From: Bradyrhizobium diazoefficiens
GTDB taxonomy: Bacteria; Pseudomonadota; Alphaproteobacteria; Rhizobiales; Xanthobacteraceae
Assembly (NCBI RefSeq): GCF_018131185.1
Contig: NZ_JAFCJE010000005.1
Span: 496,001 to 560,000, forward strand
Reading direction: 5' to 3'
DNA: 64,000 nucleotides
Below the pieces are notes generated by a model. It was not told the DNA's origin and did not search any database. It saw only the letters and a program-made list of their open reading frames with translations. Positions 45,478-53,951 of the stretch are shown in pieces (position 1 is the first letter of the stretch; every line of letters begins with the position of its first letter). A program made the translations under genes and the position numbers.

Positions 45478-45593
45478 GCCGCGCGCAGAGCGGTGTTGCT
45501 CTCTCCCTTGATGGCCGGCATCCTCGCACCAAATTGTGCGCTCACGCCCCAGCGGCATGCGCCCAAAGAAACGTCCAAGGAAGGAAGCACGCG

Positions 45594-46649
45594 ATGAAGA
45601 TGATCAAAGGGCCTGCGATATTCCTCGCTCAATTCGCTGGCGATGCGGCGCCGTTCAACTCGCTCGATGCGATGTGCGGATGGGCGGCGTCGCTGGGCTA
45701 CAAGGGGATTCAGATTCCGAGTTGGGATGGACGGCTCTTCGATCTCAACAAGGCTTCGGAATCCCAGACCTATGCCGACGAGGTGAAGGGCCTTGCGGCG
45801 CGACATGGCCTTGCCATCACCGAGCTTTCGACCCATCTGCAGGGCCAGCTCGTTGCCGTTCACCCGGCCTATGATGCGGCATTCGACGGCTTCGCCGCGC
45901 CGGAGGTGCGTGGCAACGCGAAGGCCCGCACCGAATGGGCCGTCGACCAGGTCCAGCGTGCCATCCTGGCGTCCCGGCGGCTCGGGCTCAGTGCCCAGGC
46001 CACGTTCTCCGGCGCGCTTGCCTGGCCCTATGTCTATCCCTGGCCGCAGCGTCCCGCCGGCCTGATCGAGACCGCCTTCGACGAACTCGCCAGGCGCTGG
46101 CGGCCGATCCTCGACCATGCCGACGAGCAGGGTGTCGATCTCGCCTATGAGATCCACCCGGGCGAGGACCTTCACGACGGCGTCACCTACGAGATGTTCC
46201 TCGAGCGGGTGAACAACCATCCGCGCGCGAACCTGCTCTACGACCCCTCGCACTTCGTGCTGCAACAGCTCGATTATCTCGACTACATCGACATCTACCA
46301 CCAGCGCATCAAGGCGTTTCACGTCAAGGACGCCGAATTCAATCCGACCGGGCGCCAGGGCGTCTATGGCGGGTTCCAGAGCTGGGTCGACCGCGCCGGC
46401 CGCTTCCGCTCCCTCGGCGATGGTCAGGTCGATTTCGGCGCCATTTTCTCCAAGCTCACCCAGTACGACTACGACAGCTGGGCGGTGCTGGAGTGGGAGT
46501 GCGCCCTGAAACATCCCGAGCAAGGCGCGGCCGAAGGCGCCGAGTTCATCCGAAACCATATCATCCGGGTGACGGAGAAGGCCTTCGACGATTTCGCCGG
46601 CAGCGGCACGGATGCCGCTGCCAACCGCAAGATGCTCGGCATCTCCTGA
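45594..46649 (+). CDS. Sugar phosphate isomerase/epimerase (xylose isomerase-like TIM barrel)
   Basis: A 351-residue TIM-barrel protein. Start ATG 45594, with AAGGAAG upstream. Metal-binding and barrel segments include AYEIHPGEDLHDGVTYEMFL, then LLYDPSHFVLQQLDYLDYI, IKAFHVKDAEFNPTG and VLEWECALKHPEQG. It may isomerise or epimerise a sugar or inositol derivative. The frame is open upstream through the repeat, but that part is not coding. The oxidoreductase at 46664 follows 14 nt later. Confidence 0.92.
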   Translation: MKMIKGPAIFLAQFAGDAAPFNSLDAMCGWAASLGYKGIQIPSWDGRLFDLNKASESQTYADEVKGLAARHGLAITELSTHLQGQLVAVHPAYDAAFDGFAAPEVRGNAKARTEWAVDQVQRAILASRRLGLSAQATFSGALAWPYVYPWPQRPAGLIETAFDELARRWRPILDHADEQGVDLAYEIHPGEDLHDGVTYEMFLERVNNHPRANLLYDPSHFVLQQLDYLDYIDIYHQRIKAFHVKDAEFNPTGRQGVYGGFQSWVDRAGRFRSLGDGQVDFGAIFSKLTQYDYDSWAVLEWECALKHPEQGAAEGAEFIRNHIIRVTEKAFDDFAGSGTDAAANRKMLGIS

Positions 46650-46663
46650 ACAGAGAGTGCAAC

Positions 46664-47839
46664 ATGGCGATCGAAGCAAGCAATGAAACCGGCGGCCATC
46701 GCCGCATCCGTCTCGGCATGGTCGGCGGCGGCCAGGGTGCCTTCATCGGTGCCGTCCACCGCATTGCCGCGCGTATCGACGACCAGTTCGAGCTGGTGGC
46801 CGGCGCGCTGTCGTCAGATCCAATTCGCGCCAAGGCCTCCGCAAAGGAGCTCGGCATCGCCGACGACCGTGCCTATGGCTCCTTCGAGGAGATGGCGCGG
46901 GCTGAAGCGGCAAGAGCAGACGGCATCGAGGTGGTCTCGATCGTGACGCCCAATCACATGCACAGCCCGGTCGCGAAAGCCTTCCTCGAAGCCGGCATCC
47001 ACGTCATCTGCGACAAGCCGCTGACGACGACACTTGCCGAGGCCGAGGAACTTGTGGCGCTGGTCAGGAAGACCGGCAGGATCTTCGTCGTCACGCAGAA
47101 TTACACCGGCTATCCCATGGTCCGGCAGGCGCGCGCGATGGTCGGGAACGGCGATCTCGGCGAGATCCGTCTCGTCAAGGCCGAGTATCTGCAGGATTGG
47201 CTGACCGAGCCATTGGAAACCACCGGCCAGAAGCAGGCGGCGTGGCGCACCGACCCGTCCCGGTCCGGCGCCGGCGGCTGCATCGGCGACATCGGCACCC
47301 ATGCCTACAATCTGGCCTGCTTCGTCAGCGGGCTCGAGCTCGACGAATTGCTTGCGCAATTGTCGACCTTCGTCGAAGGGCGGCGGCTCGACGATGATGT
47401 CCAGATTCTCCTCAAGTGGAAGGGCGGCGCCAGGGGCATGCTGTGGGCGAGCCAGGTCGCCGTCGGCCATGAGAACGGGCTCACGCTGCGCGTCTACGGC
47501 AGCAAAGGCGGCCTCGAATGGGCGCAGGAGAATCCGAACCAGCTCTGGTTCACGCCCTACGGCAAGCCCAGGCAGCTCCTGACCCGCGGCGGGGCCGGTG
47601 CATCGGGCGAGGCGGGTCGGGTCACCCGCATCCCATCGGGGCACCCCGAGGGCTACCTCGAAGGTTTCGCGACGATCTATGCCGAGGCGGCGCGTGCCAT
47701 CCGCGCGGCAGCGGCCGGTGAAAAGCCGCATCCCGACGTCGTCTTCCCGACGGTCGAGGATGGCCTCGCCGGCGTGAAGTTGATCGATGCGGCGGTGAGG
47801 TCATCCGCGGGCAAGGGCGTCTGGGTTCGCATGACGTAA
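46664..47839 (+). CDS. Gfo/Idh/MocA family NAD(P)-dependent oxidoreductase
   Basis: A 391-residue sugar or inositol dehydrogenase-like protein. The Rossmann motif is RIRLGMVGGGQGAFIG, the active-site Lys is in HVICDKPLTTTLAEAEEL, and GGCIGDIGTHAYNL is the substrate-site segment. It starts 14 nt after the isomerase, so the two probably act in one carbohydrate pathway (inference). No transporter for the sugar is adjacent. Confidence 0.94.
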   Translation: MAIEASNETGGHRRIRLGMVGGGQGAFIGAVHRIAARIDDQFELVAGALSSDPIRAKASAKELGIADDRAYGSFEEMARAEAARADGIEVVSIVTPNHMHSPVAKAFLEAGIHVICDKPLTTTLAEAEELVALVRKTGRIFVVTQNYTGYPMVRQARAMVGNGDLGEIRLVKAEYLQDWLTEPLETTGQKQAAWRTDPSRSGAGGCIGDIGTHAYNLACFVSGLELDELLAQLSTFVEGRRLDDDVQILLKWKGGARGMLWASQVAVGHENGLTLRVYGSKGGLEWAQENPNQLWFTPYGKPRQLLTRGGAGASGEAGRVTRIPSGHPEGYLEGFATIYAEAARAIRAAAAGEKPHPDVVFPTVEDGLAGVKLIDAAVRSSAGKGVWVRMT

Positions 47840-48064
47840 ACGGCCGATGTGCATCCGACATCGGCACAATGCCGGGCCGAAAGGCGGGCAGGCCCGCGGC
47901 AAGCCGGGCCATCCGGCGCGGTCAGAAGCGCAGGAACTCTTGCACCTGGTCGAAACTTGAATCAGCGGGCCAGCCTCGCCGCCGATCGCTGGCCTGCACG
48001 GCCCCGCCTCCAAGCCCCCCATACCCCCCAGGGTGGGGCCGTGCTTCACAAGCAGGAGATGCAA

Positions 48065-48241
48065 TTGTCCGAGCCGACCGAGCAAGAGATCACCGAACAA
48101 GAGATCAGAGAGTGCGCGCACCGCCTGTGGGAGCAGGCCGGCAAGCCCGAAGGCCGCGAAGACGAATTCTGGCACGCCGCCGAGCAGGAGCTGCGCAACG
48201 CGGACAAGTCGAACACGTTGCGGACGCCGGATACGTTGTGA
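48065..48241 (+). CDS. DUF2934 mini-protein, copy 1
   Basis: A 58-residue protein with the DUF2934 signature REIRECAHRLWEQAGKPEGR-type helix (here IRECAHRLWEQAGKPEGRED then EFWHAAEQELR). Function unknown; DUF2934 proteins are abundant in rhizobia. TTG 48065 is 8 nt after AGGAG; ATG 48059 would abut that site and is less likely. It overlaps the next gene by 4 nt (GTGA). Confidence 0.72.
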   Translation: MSEPTEQEITEQEIRECAHRLWEQAGKPEGREDEFWHAAEQELRNADKSNTLRTPDTL

Positions 48242-48423
48242 CCGACAGCAATTGCCCATTCTGCCAGGGACTGGGATGGGTCTGCGAAAACCATTCGCTC
48301 CGGGTCTGGAGCGAACAGCTCGGGGGCTGCCGTTGCGGTGAGGGCATGCCCTGCGTCTGCAACACCGCCGAAGATCCCGGGATACGCGTGGTGATCGTCG
48401 AGCCCGACACGACGTGGCACTGA
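48238..48423 (+). CDS. Small cysteine-rich protein, zinc-ribbon-like
   Basis: A 61-residue protein starting at GTG 48238 inside the stop of the DUF2934 gene (translational coupling). It has six cysteines: CPFCQGLGWVCENHS then GGCRCGEGMPCVCN. The CxxC pairs, the extra C-x-C and a His could hold metal. Many rhizobial genomes carry similar 'CxxCxGxGWVCExH' mini-proteins of unknown function (memory, not searched). Confidence 0.7.
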   Translation: MTDSNCPFCQGLGWVCENHSLRVWSEQLGGCRCGEGMPCVCNTAEDPGIRVVIVEPDTTWH

Positions 48424-48556
48424 CGGCGTTGACCCGACGTGATGGTGCGCAGGGCTAACCAACCCTGCGCAGCGCATCGCGGGGAACAGACGACCCCGGC
48501 AATGAATTCAGTGTCTGACCAGCACGGGCCTTCAAGGCAATCCTTATCCCACGGCA

Positions 48557-48853
48557 GTGTCGGCGGTGGACGAGCAGAAAAAAATCGAGCACCAGATCGA
48601 ATTCGCGACGCGAGCGGCCGCGCTGGTCAAGGACGAAACCACCGGCCAGCGCTTCAGGAGTTTTGCCGAGGAGCTGAGGCGAAAGCTCCGCCGACTGATG
48701 CGGCGCGGCCAGGTGCGCGCGCGTGCCTATGAGCTCTGGGAGCAGGCTGGCCGGCCTTCGGGTCGCGAGCTGGAGTTCTGGCTCGAAGCGGAACGGCAGA
48801 TGGAGGCTGAACGCGAGGAGCGGAAGTCGTCCGACGCGTCGCCGAAACAATAG
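48557..48853 (+). CDS. DUF2934-like small protein, copy 2
   Basis: A 98-residue charged, helical protein. GTG 48557 start. Residues 1-55 are a basic helix (FAEELRRKLRRLMRRGQ), and the C-terminal half is a DUF2934 motif (RARAYELWEQAGRPSGRELE then FWLEAERQM). It is paralogous to 48065-48241 but with an extra N-terminal helix. It lies 134 nt downstream. Confidence 0.68.
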   Translation: MSAVDEQKKIEHQIEFATRAAALVKDETTGQRFRSFAEELRRKLRRLMRRGQVRARAYELWEQAGRPSGRELEFWLEAERQMEAEREERKSSDASPKQ

Positions 48854-48881
48854 AAGCGGAGCTTGGAGCGGGCTTGGCAAG

Positions 48882-48913
48882 AAAAAAGCCGCCGGGCTCT
48901 TCACCCTGGCGGC
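48882..48913 (-). terminator. Terminator-like hairpin on the minus strand
   Basis: On the minus strand GCCGCC, a 14-nt loop, GGCGGC, then TTTTTT. No minus-strand gene to its right ends here, so it may serve an unrecognised short transcript or be chance. Confidence 0.35.
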
Positions 48914-49152
48914 CTCGAAAGTCCATAGCTGTTGATCGCCTCCGCAGCCTCGCGCGTACCGCCGTTACCTTGTTTGCGGCCATGCCCGGTCATCGTAGGC
49001 GCAGGCGCACGATTCTGCTGTGATCTGAAGCACACAGTGGAAAAGAGATGAGAAGGCAGCCGTGCGTGAAATCGGCCTCGTCGCCGCGCTCCCATATGCC
49101 TCTCTTGTGCAAGACGCGTCGTATCGCCACAGTGGTCCGAGGGGGGCCGTCG

Positions 49153-50040
49153 ATGGATTGGGAGCGGGTGAGGATTTTTCTGGAGGTCGCGCGCGCCGGG
49201 CAGATCCTCAAGGCGTCGAAGAATTTGCGCCTGAACCACACCACGGTGGCGCGTCAGCTCACCGCGCTGGAGAAGAGCCTGAAGGCAAAGCTGCTGGAGC
49301 GGCACACCGCCGGCTGCACGCTGACCGCCGCCGGCGAGGCGCTGGTCCAGGCGGCCGAGCGCGCCGAAAGCGAGTTTCTCAAGGTCGGCGCCAGCATCGG
49401 CGGCAGCGCGGACACCGTCAGCGGCACGGTGCGCGTCGGCGCGCCTGACGGCCTTGGCAATTTCTTCCTCGCCGAGCATCTCGGCGCACTGGCCGCGCGC
49501 CATCCGGGACTGATCATCCAGCTCGTGCCGCTGCCGCGCACCTTCTCGCTGTCGCGCCGCGAGGCGGATATCGCGATCACGCTGGACCGGCCGAAGCAGG
49601 GCCGGCTCATCCTGTCCAAGCTCACCGACTACAGCCTCAGCGTCTACGCCTCGAAAGCCTATCTGAAGCGCGAGGGACCGATCGAGACACAGGCCGATCT
49701 CGCCGGCCGCCTGTTCGTCACCCACATCGAGGATTTCGCCTACAGCCGCGCCCTCGACTATGCCGCAGCCCTCGGCCGCCTGATGTCCCGCCGCTACGAA
49801 TGCGGCAGCATCGTCGCGCAGATCGAGGCCGTCCGCGCCGGCCACGGCATCGGCATCCTGCACGACTACGCCGCCAGCCGTTACCCCGAACTGCGCCGCC
49901 TGCTCCCCGAGGTGCGCTTCGTGCGGAGCTACTGGCTGACGTCGCATCCGGATACGCACGGGACGCGAAGGGTCCAGGAGGTGCACCGGTTCATCGCGTC
50001 GTCGGTGAAGGCGGCGCGGGGGGCGTTTGAGGCGGGGTGA
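49153..50040 (+). CDS. LysR-family transcriptional regulator
   Basis: A 295-residue regulator. N-terminal winged helix: MDWERVRIFLEVARAGQILK, then NHTTVARQLTALEKSLKAKL. Residues 90-290 are the effector-binding domain. Start ATG 49153 with GAGGGGG upstream. No divergent target gene lies next to it, unlike most LysR genes. The target is unknown. Confidence 0.93.
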   Translation: MDWERVRIFLEVARAGQILKASKNLRLNHTTVARQLTALEKSLKAKLLERHTAGCTLTAAGEALVQAAERAESEFLKVGASIGGSADTVSGTVRVGAPDGLGNFFLAEHLGALAARHPGLIIQLVPLPRTFSLSRREADIAITLDRPKQGRLILSKLTDYSLSVYASKAYLKREGPIETQADLAGRLFVTHIEDFAYSRALDYAAALGRLMSRRYECGSIVAQIEAVRAGHGIGILHDYAASRYPELRRLLPEVRFVRSYWLTSHPDTHGTRRVQEVHRFIASSVKAARGAFEAG

Positions 50041-50107
50041 GGGGGCCATGGAAGCTGGGTGCTGTGTCTAGCAACTGCGATGATTGACCCTCCAGCCCCA
50101 ATCCCGA

Positions 50108-50756
50108 CCCTGTGTCGCCCTCCGTCAACCCCTCCCCACAAAAATATTCCACTTTACCGAAATTCGGTTTTATCGTATGTGTCGCTCATCCCGGCTCATC
50201 CAAGAGGGGCGATCATGAGGTCGTCATTTTCGCGAGCCGGGCTTGCGGTGGACGCGGCAGCGTTGGCACGAGAGGTGCGGGCAGGGCGGGTAGTTCCTGT
50301 GAGCCCGAGGCTTCGTGCGGACGAGCGGCGCTGCTAGGTTCGTCTCGTCTGTAAGTTTCGCAGCTTCGTCGACAGGGCTGGAAATACTGCGGGCGACATG
50401 GCGGGCCGTGCGTACGGCAAAACCGTGTGGTCCTGGCCGTCGTTGCTACGGTCAAGCCGGATCGAAGATGTGCGCGAGCCCAACCGGGCGGACGGCATCA
50501 TCCAATTCGAACGGCGAGGGAGGCCAAAGGAAAGTTCGGCTCCCGGGAGAGCACGGCATAAGCCGTCCGGCCACTGCGCAGGGAAGGCCGAGTGATCGGC
50601 GACACCTGTATGCTGCTGTGCGGTCTCCTTTGCGCATCATTCGCGCAGCGGACCGCGGGTGCCAGCCGGCACCCGGCCTTCCCTGTGCCCTCTTGGCCTT
50701 AAGAGGGTGGGAGATGAAGCAAAGCTCGGGCGAAACGCGCCGCGAGGCGGCGAAGG
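50108..50756 (+). repeat. Long dispersed repeat, copy 2 (~650 bp)
   Basis: Second copy of the repeat at 44577-45232, same orientation. The identical 60-nt core is 50398-50457 and the conserved stem arms are 50579-50590 and 50674-50685. The AT-rich front has CCGAAATTCGG in place of CCGAATTTCGG, keeping the palindrome. The rest differs by many substitutions and small indels, so the two copies are not recent. Confidence 0.85.
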
Positions 50757-50867
50757 CTTGTCTGCGATTGCGGTGCGGGTGGAGAGCGACGTCGTTGCCC
50801 CTCACTCCGTCATTGCGAGTTCGGACCGGCCGGGGCCCATCTCTCCACATCTTCCCGTGTCGCCGAG

Positions 50868-50923
50868 GGTCCCGGCTCTGCGCCGCAACGCGCTATGCGC
50901 GTTGCAGCTTGTCCGGGACACGT
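50868..50923. repeat. Half-copy of the palindromic repeat seen at 149-269
   Basis: GTCCCGGCTCTGCGCCGCAA ... TGTCCGGGACACG closely matches the right half of the element at 149-269. GCAACGCGC-TAT-GCGCGTTGC forms a perfect hairpin (about 50885-50905). It lies just downstream of the stop of the minus-strand gene at 50940; no T-run follows. Confidence 0.6.
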
Positions 50924-50939
50924 GCGTCGGCCCGTCCCC

Positions 50940-52727
50940 TCACACCCGATGCCACGCCGCCAGATTCCACGTGATAGTGTCCCAGCCGGAGATGTCGATC
51001 ATCAGATTGTTGGCGCCGGCGTTGACGATGTGGCGCGAGAGCAGCGGCAGGAAGACATTGGCCTCGCAGAAGATCTCGTCGACCTTCATCAGAAGTGCGG
51101 CGCGCTTGACGGGATCGAGCTCGTTTTGCGCGGCCTTGTAGGCCTTGTCGGCTTCGGGATCGGAATAGCGCGAATTGTTGCGGCCGAGCCATTTGTTGTC
51201 CTTGCTGGCAATCTCCCAGGACACGCACTGGTTCAGCAGGCGCTCCGGATCGGGTTGCGGCTGCGTCGTGTTGTACATCTCCATGTCGGCATAGAATTTC
51301 GAATAGGTATCGGGATTGCCGACGTCGGAGGAGAAGAACACCGAGGCGGTGACCGCCTTGATCTCGATGTCGATGCCGGCCTTCTCGCAGGCCTGCTTGA
51401 TGATGGCCTGGGTCTTCTGGCGCGGGGCGTTGGTCGAGGTCTGGAATACGTATTTGAGCTTCTTGCCGTCCTTCTCGCGGATGCCGTCCGCACCCTTCTT
51501 CCAGCCGGCTTCGTCGAGCAGCTTGTTGGCCTTGTCGATGCTGAATTCGTATTTCAGCTTCGGCGACTTGAACTGCTTAGGCGCGTTGACGAAGCTCGCG
51601 GTCGCGAGCGCGCCGCGTCCGTAGATGAATTTCTGGATCGAATCGCGGTCGATCAACAGATTGATCGCACGGCGCACGGCGGGATCGGACAGCGTCGGGT
51701 GCTTGGTCTTGGCGTTCGAGCGCTCGCCGTCGACCTCGGTCCACGGGTCCGTCGTGTTGAGGATGATGAACTCGACGTTGCCGGAAGGCGTGATGTCGAG
51801 CTTGCCCTTGCCGCCCGCCTCCATGCGCTTGAGCACCTCCTCCTCGACCTGCATGTTCCAGGCGAAGTCGTATTCGCCGGTCTGCAGCACCGTGCGCGCC
51901 GCGGATACGGCGTCGCCGCCGCCCTTGATCTCGAGCGTGTCGAAATGCGGCTGGTTCTTGACGTGGTAGTCGGGATTGCGCTCGGCGCGAATCAGGTCCC
52001 CGGGCTTGAACTCGAGGAATTTGTACGGACCGGTGCCGACCGGCTTCAGATTGCCCGGCGCTTCGCGCGACTTGGCGCCGACATAGTCGCCGAAAAGATG
52101 TCTTGGCAGGATCATCCCGACCGAGCCGACGAACGGATCGGCCCAGAACGGCGTCGGCGCCTTGAAGATCACCTTGACGGCGTAGTCGTCGATCTTCTCG
52201 ACCTTGATGTCCTTGTAGGATCCGGTGGTATAGGCCGCTGTCGCCAGATCCGCGGCGTATTGCCAGGTGAAGACGACGTCGTCGGCGGTGAAGGGCTTGC
52301 CGTCATGCCATTTGACGCCTTGCTTCAGCTTCCAGATCACGGTCAGGCCGTCGGCCGAAAGGCCGCCATTGGCCTTGGTCGGGGTCTCGGCGGCAAGGCA
52401 CGGGATCAGGTTGCCGTCCTTGTCCCAGCCGGCGAGCGGCTCGAAGAAGACGCGCGAAGCGATCTGGTCCTTGGTTCCGAGCGCGAAATGCGGATTGAGC
52501 AGCGTGGGCGCCTGCCACAGCAGGACCTTGAGCGTGCCGCCGCCGCCGGCCTTGGTCGGCTTGTACGGCAGGGTGGCATCCGCCATCGCGACGTCGTTCC
52601 AGACCAGGATCTGGCTCGCGATGGGAGCTGCTATACCGACCGCGGCCACCTTCTGGATGAACGAGCGCCGCGACAGCGTGCCTTGCTTCACCTCCGCGAC
52701 CAGATTCCGGATGTCATTCTCGTTCAT
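50940..52727 (-). CDS. Oligopeptide/nickel-type ABC transporter substrate-binding protein
   Basis: A 595-residue periplasmic binding protein of the SBP_bac_5 family. Tat signal LSRRSFIQKVAAVGIAAPIA. Core segments are FEPLAGWDKDGNLIPCLAA, then WKLKQGVKWHDGKPFTADDV and PVGTGPYKFLEFKPGDLIRA. The start is ATG 52727, 4 nt after GGAGGG. No permease or ATPase gene is adjacent on either side in this window, so it is a solitary binding protein here. It is divergent from the MetQ-like gene. Confidence 0.93.
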   Translation of the reverse strand: MNENDIRNLVAEVKQGTLSRRSFIQKVAAVGIAAPIASQILVWNDVAMADATLPYKPTKAGGGGTLKVLLWQAPTLLNPHFALGTKDQIASRVFFEPLAGWDKDGNLIPCLAAETPTKANGGLSADGLTVIWKLKQGVKWHDGKPFTADDVVFTWQYAADLATAAYTTGSYKDIKVEKIDDYAVKVIFKAPTPFWADPFVGSVGMILPRHLFGDYVGAKSREAPGNLKPVGTGPYKFLEFKPGDLIRAERNPDYHVKNQPHFDTLEIKGGGDAVSAARTVLQTGEYDFAWNMQVEEEVLKRMEAGGKGKLDITPSGNVEFIILNTTDPWTEVDGERSNAKTKHPTLSDPAVRRAINLLIDRDSIQKFIYGRGALATASFVNAPKQFKSPKLKYEFSIDKANKLLDEAGWKKGADGIREKDGKKLKYVFQTSTNAPRQKTQAIIKQACEKAGIDIEIKAVTASVFFSSDVGNPDTYSKFYADMEMYNTTQPQPDPERLLNQCVSWEIASKDNKWLGRNNSRYSDPEADKAYKAAQNELDPVKRAALLMKVDEIFCEANVFLPLLSRHIVNAGANNLMIDISGWDTITWNLAAWHRV

Positions 52728-52940
52728 CAGACCCTCCACCCTTGCGTAGAAACGACGTCGGCTGCATGTGGCCTAGCTCAGCACGTCGGGCCCGGCGGTG
52801 TCAAAGATGAGGTTGGTTTCGCGCTGCGGCGTGCTGTCACCGGATGTTGGCCGCGCCGATCAGACGGCCTCGCGGCCGCCGTGAATTCATTTCGCGTTTG
52901 CTGCCGTATGGAGAAGGCGCGCCCGCCACCGACGCTCAAT

Positions 52941-52952
52941 ATGGATATCCAT
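52941..52952. promoter_or_regulatory. Perfect 12-nt palindrome upstream of the MetQ-like gene
   Basis: ATGGATATCCAT is perfectly symmetric and lies 69 nt before the start codon at 53021, in the divergent region between two binding-protein genes. It could be an operator. No known regulator consensus is recognised. Confidence 0.3.
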
Positions 52953-53020
52953 TTCATTGATTTCGGCCCGCGGAGAAGCGAATACGGTTCCACTCGATGC
53001 TTAGACCTTCGGAGACCAAG

Positions 53021-53803
53021 ATGTCGCTTCGCTTCCCCCTGATCCTTGCAACCATCCTGGCCGCGTGGTCGGCGAATGCTGCGGCCGAGACCATCAAGAT
53101 CGGCGTGACGCCGGGGCCGCATGCGCAGATCTTCGAGGCGGTGAAGCCGATCGCCGCCAGGCGGGGGCTCGACATCCAGCTCATCGAGTTCTCGGATTAT
53201 GTCGTGCCCAACGCCGCGCTCGACGCCGGCGATATCCAGGCCAATTCGTTCCAGAACCAGCCTTACCTGGACAACCAGAAGGCCGACCGCGGCTACAAGA
53301 TCGAGGCCGTCGGCCTCACCGTGAACTTCCCGATCGGCGTCTACTCGAAGAAGCACAAGGCCTTCGCCGACATTCCCGAGGGCGGCAAGGTCTCGATCCC
53401 GAACGATCCGACCAATGGCGGCCGCGTGCTGCTGCTGCTTCGCGACAAGGGCGTGATCAAGCTGAAGGACGGTGTCGGCTTCAAGCCGACGGTGCTCGAC
53501 ATCACCGAGAACACGAAGAAGCTGAAATTCATCGAGGTCGATGCGGCACAGGCGCCGCGCGCACTGGACGATGTCGATGCCGCCGCGATCAACACCAATT
53601 ATGCAACCCAGGCCGGCCTCGATCCCGTCAAGGATCCGATCCTGCGCGAGGACCCGAAAGGCCCCTACGTCAACCTGATCGCCGTGCGCGCCGCCGACAA
53701 GGACAAGCCCTGGGTCAAGATCCTCGTCGACAGCTATCACACGGCCGAGGTCAAGGAGTTCGTCCTCACCAAGTTCAAGGGCGCGGTGCTGCCGAGCTGG
53801 TAG
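53021..53803 (+). CDS. MetQ/NlpA-family substrate-binding protein
   Basis: A 260-residue periplasmic protein. Signal peptide LRFPLILATILAAWSANAAA; no lipobox cysteine, unlike many MetQ proteins. Family segments are IKIGVTPGPHAQIFEAVKPI, then NAALDAGDIQANSFQNQPYL and GGKVSIPNDPTNGGRVLLLL. MetQ proteins bind methionine or related compounds. MetN and MetI are not adjacent, so the transporter partner is elsewhere or the protein has another role. The luciferase-like gene follows on the same strand after 148 nt. Confidence 0.93.
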   Translation: MSLRFPLILATILAAWSANAAAETIKIGVTPGPHAQIFEAVKPIAARRGLDIQLIEFSDYVVPNAALDAGDIQANSFQNQPYLDNQKADRGYKIEAVGLTVNFPIGVYSKKHKAFADIPEGGKVSIPNDPTNGGRVLLLLRDKGVIKLKDGVGFKPTVLDITENTKKLKFIEVDAAQAPRALDDVDAAAINTNYATQAGLDPVKDPILREDPKGPYVNLIAVRAADKDKPWVKILVDSYHTAEVKEFVLTKFKGAVLPSW

Positions 53804-53951
53804 GCAATCTGCCCGGCTCCGGAGCAGGAACGATCCGGCGGGCAGCTTGCGCATGAGCTTTGCGTATGAGCCTTGCGCAATGGCGGCTTGTCTGGAGCAG
53901 CAGTAACCGACATCATCGGCGGCCTGGCCATCCCAGCCCGACAGGGGTCGC

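Noticed and set aside
45225..45593. A 123-codon extension of the sugar isomerase
   Set aside because: It runs through an inverted repeat and lacks family similarity, while ATG 45594 has a good ribosome-binding site.
50398..50595. A 65-codon ORF starting in the identical 60-nt core of the repeat
   Set aside because: The matching frame in the other copy does not continue the same protein, and downstream residues differ completely; the conservation is at the nucleotide level.
44577..50756. CRISPR array or insertion sequence
   Set aside because: The repeats are two long copies, not regularly spaced short ones, and no transposase or terminal inverted repeats with target duplications could be seen.
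52728..53020. SAM-type riboswitch upstream of the MetQ-like gene
   Set aside because: I looked for the SAM-II pseudoknot pattern expected in alphaproteobacteria and found no matching core; only a 12-nt palindrome is present.
50895..53042. A 715-codon plus-strand ORF opposite the SBP_bac_5 gene
   Set aside because: Shadow of a well-supported minus-strand gene, with a composition typical of antisense frames.
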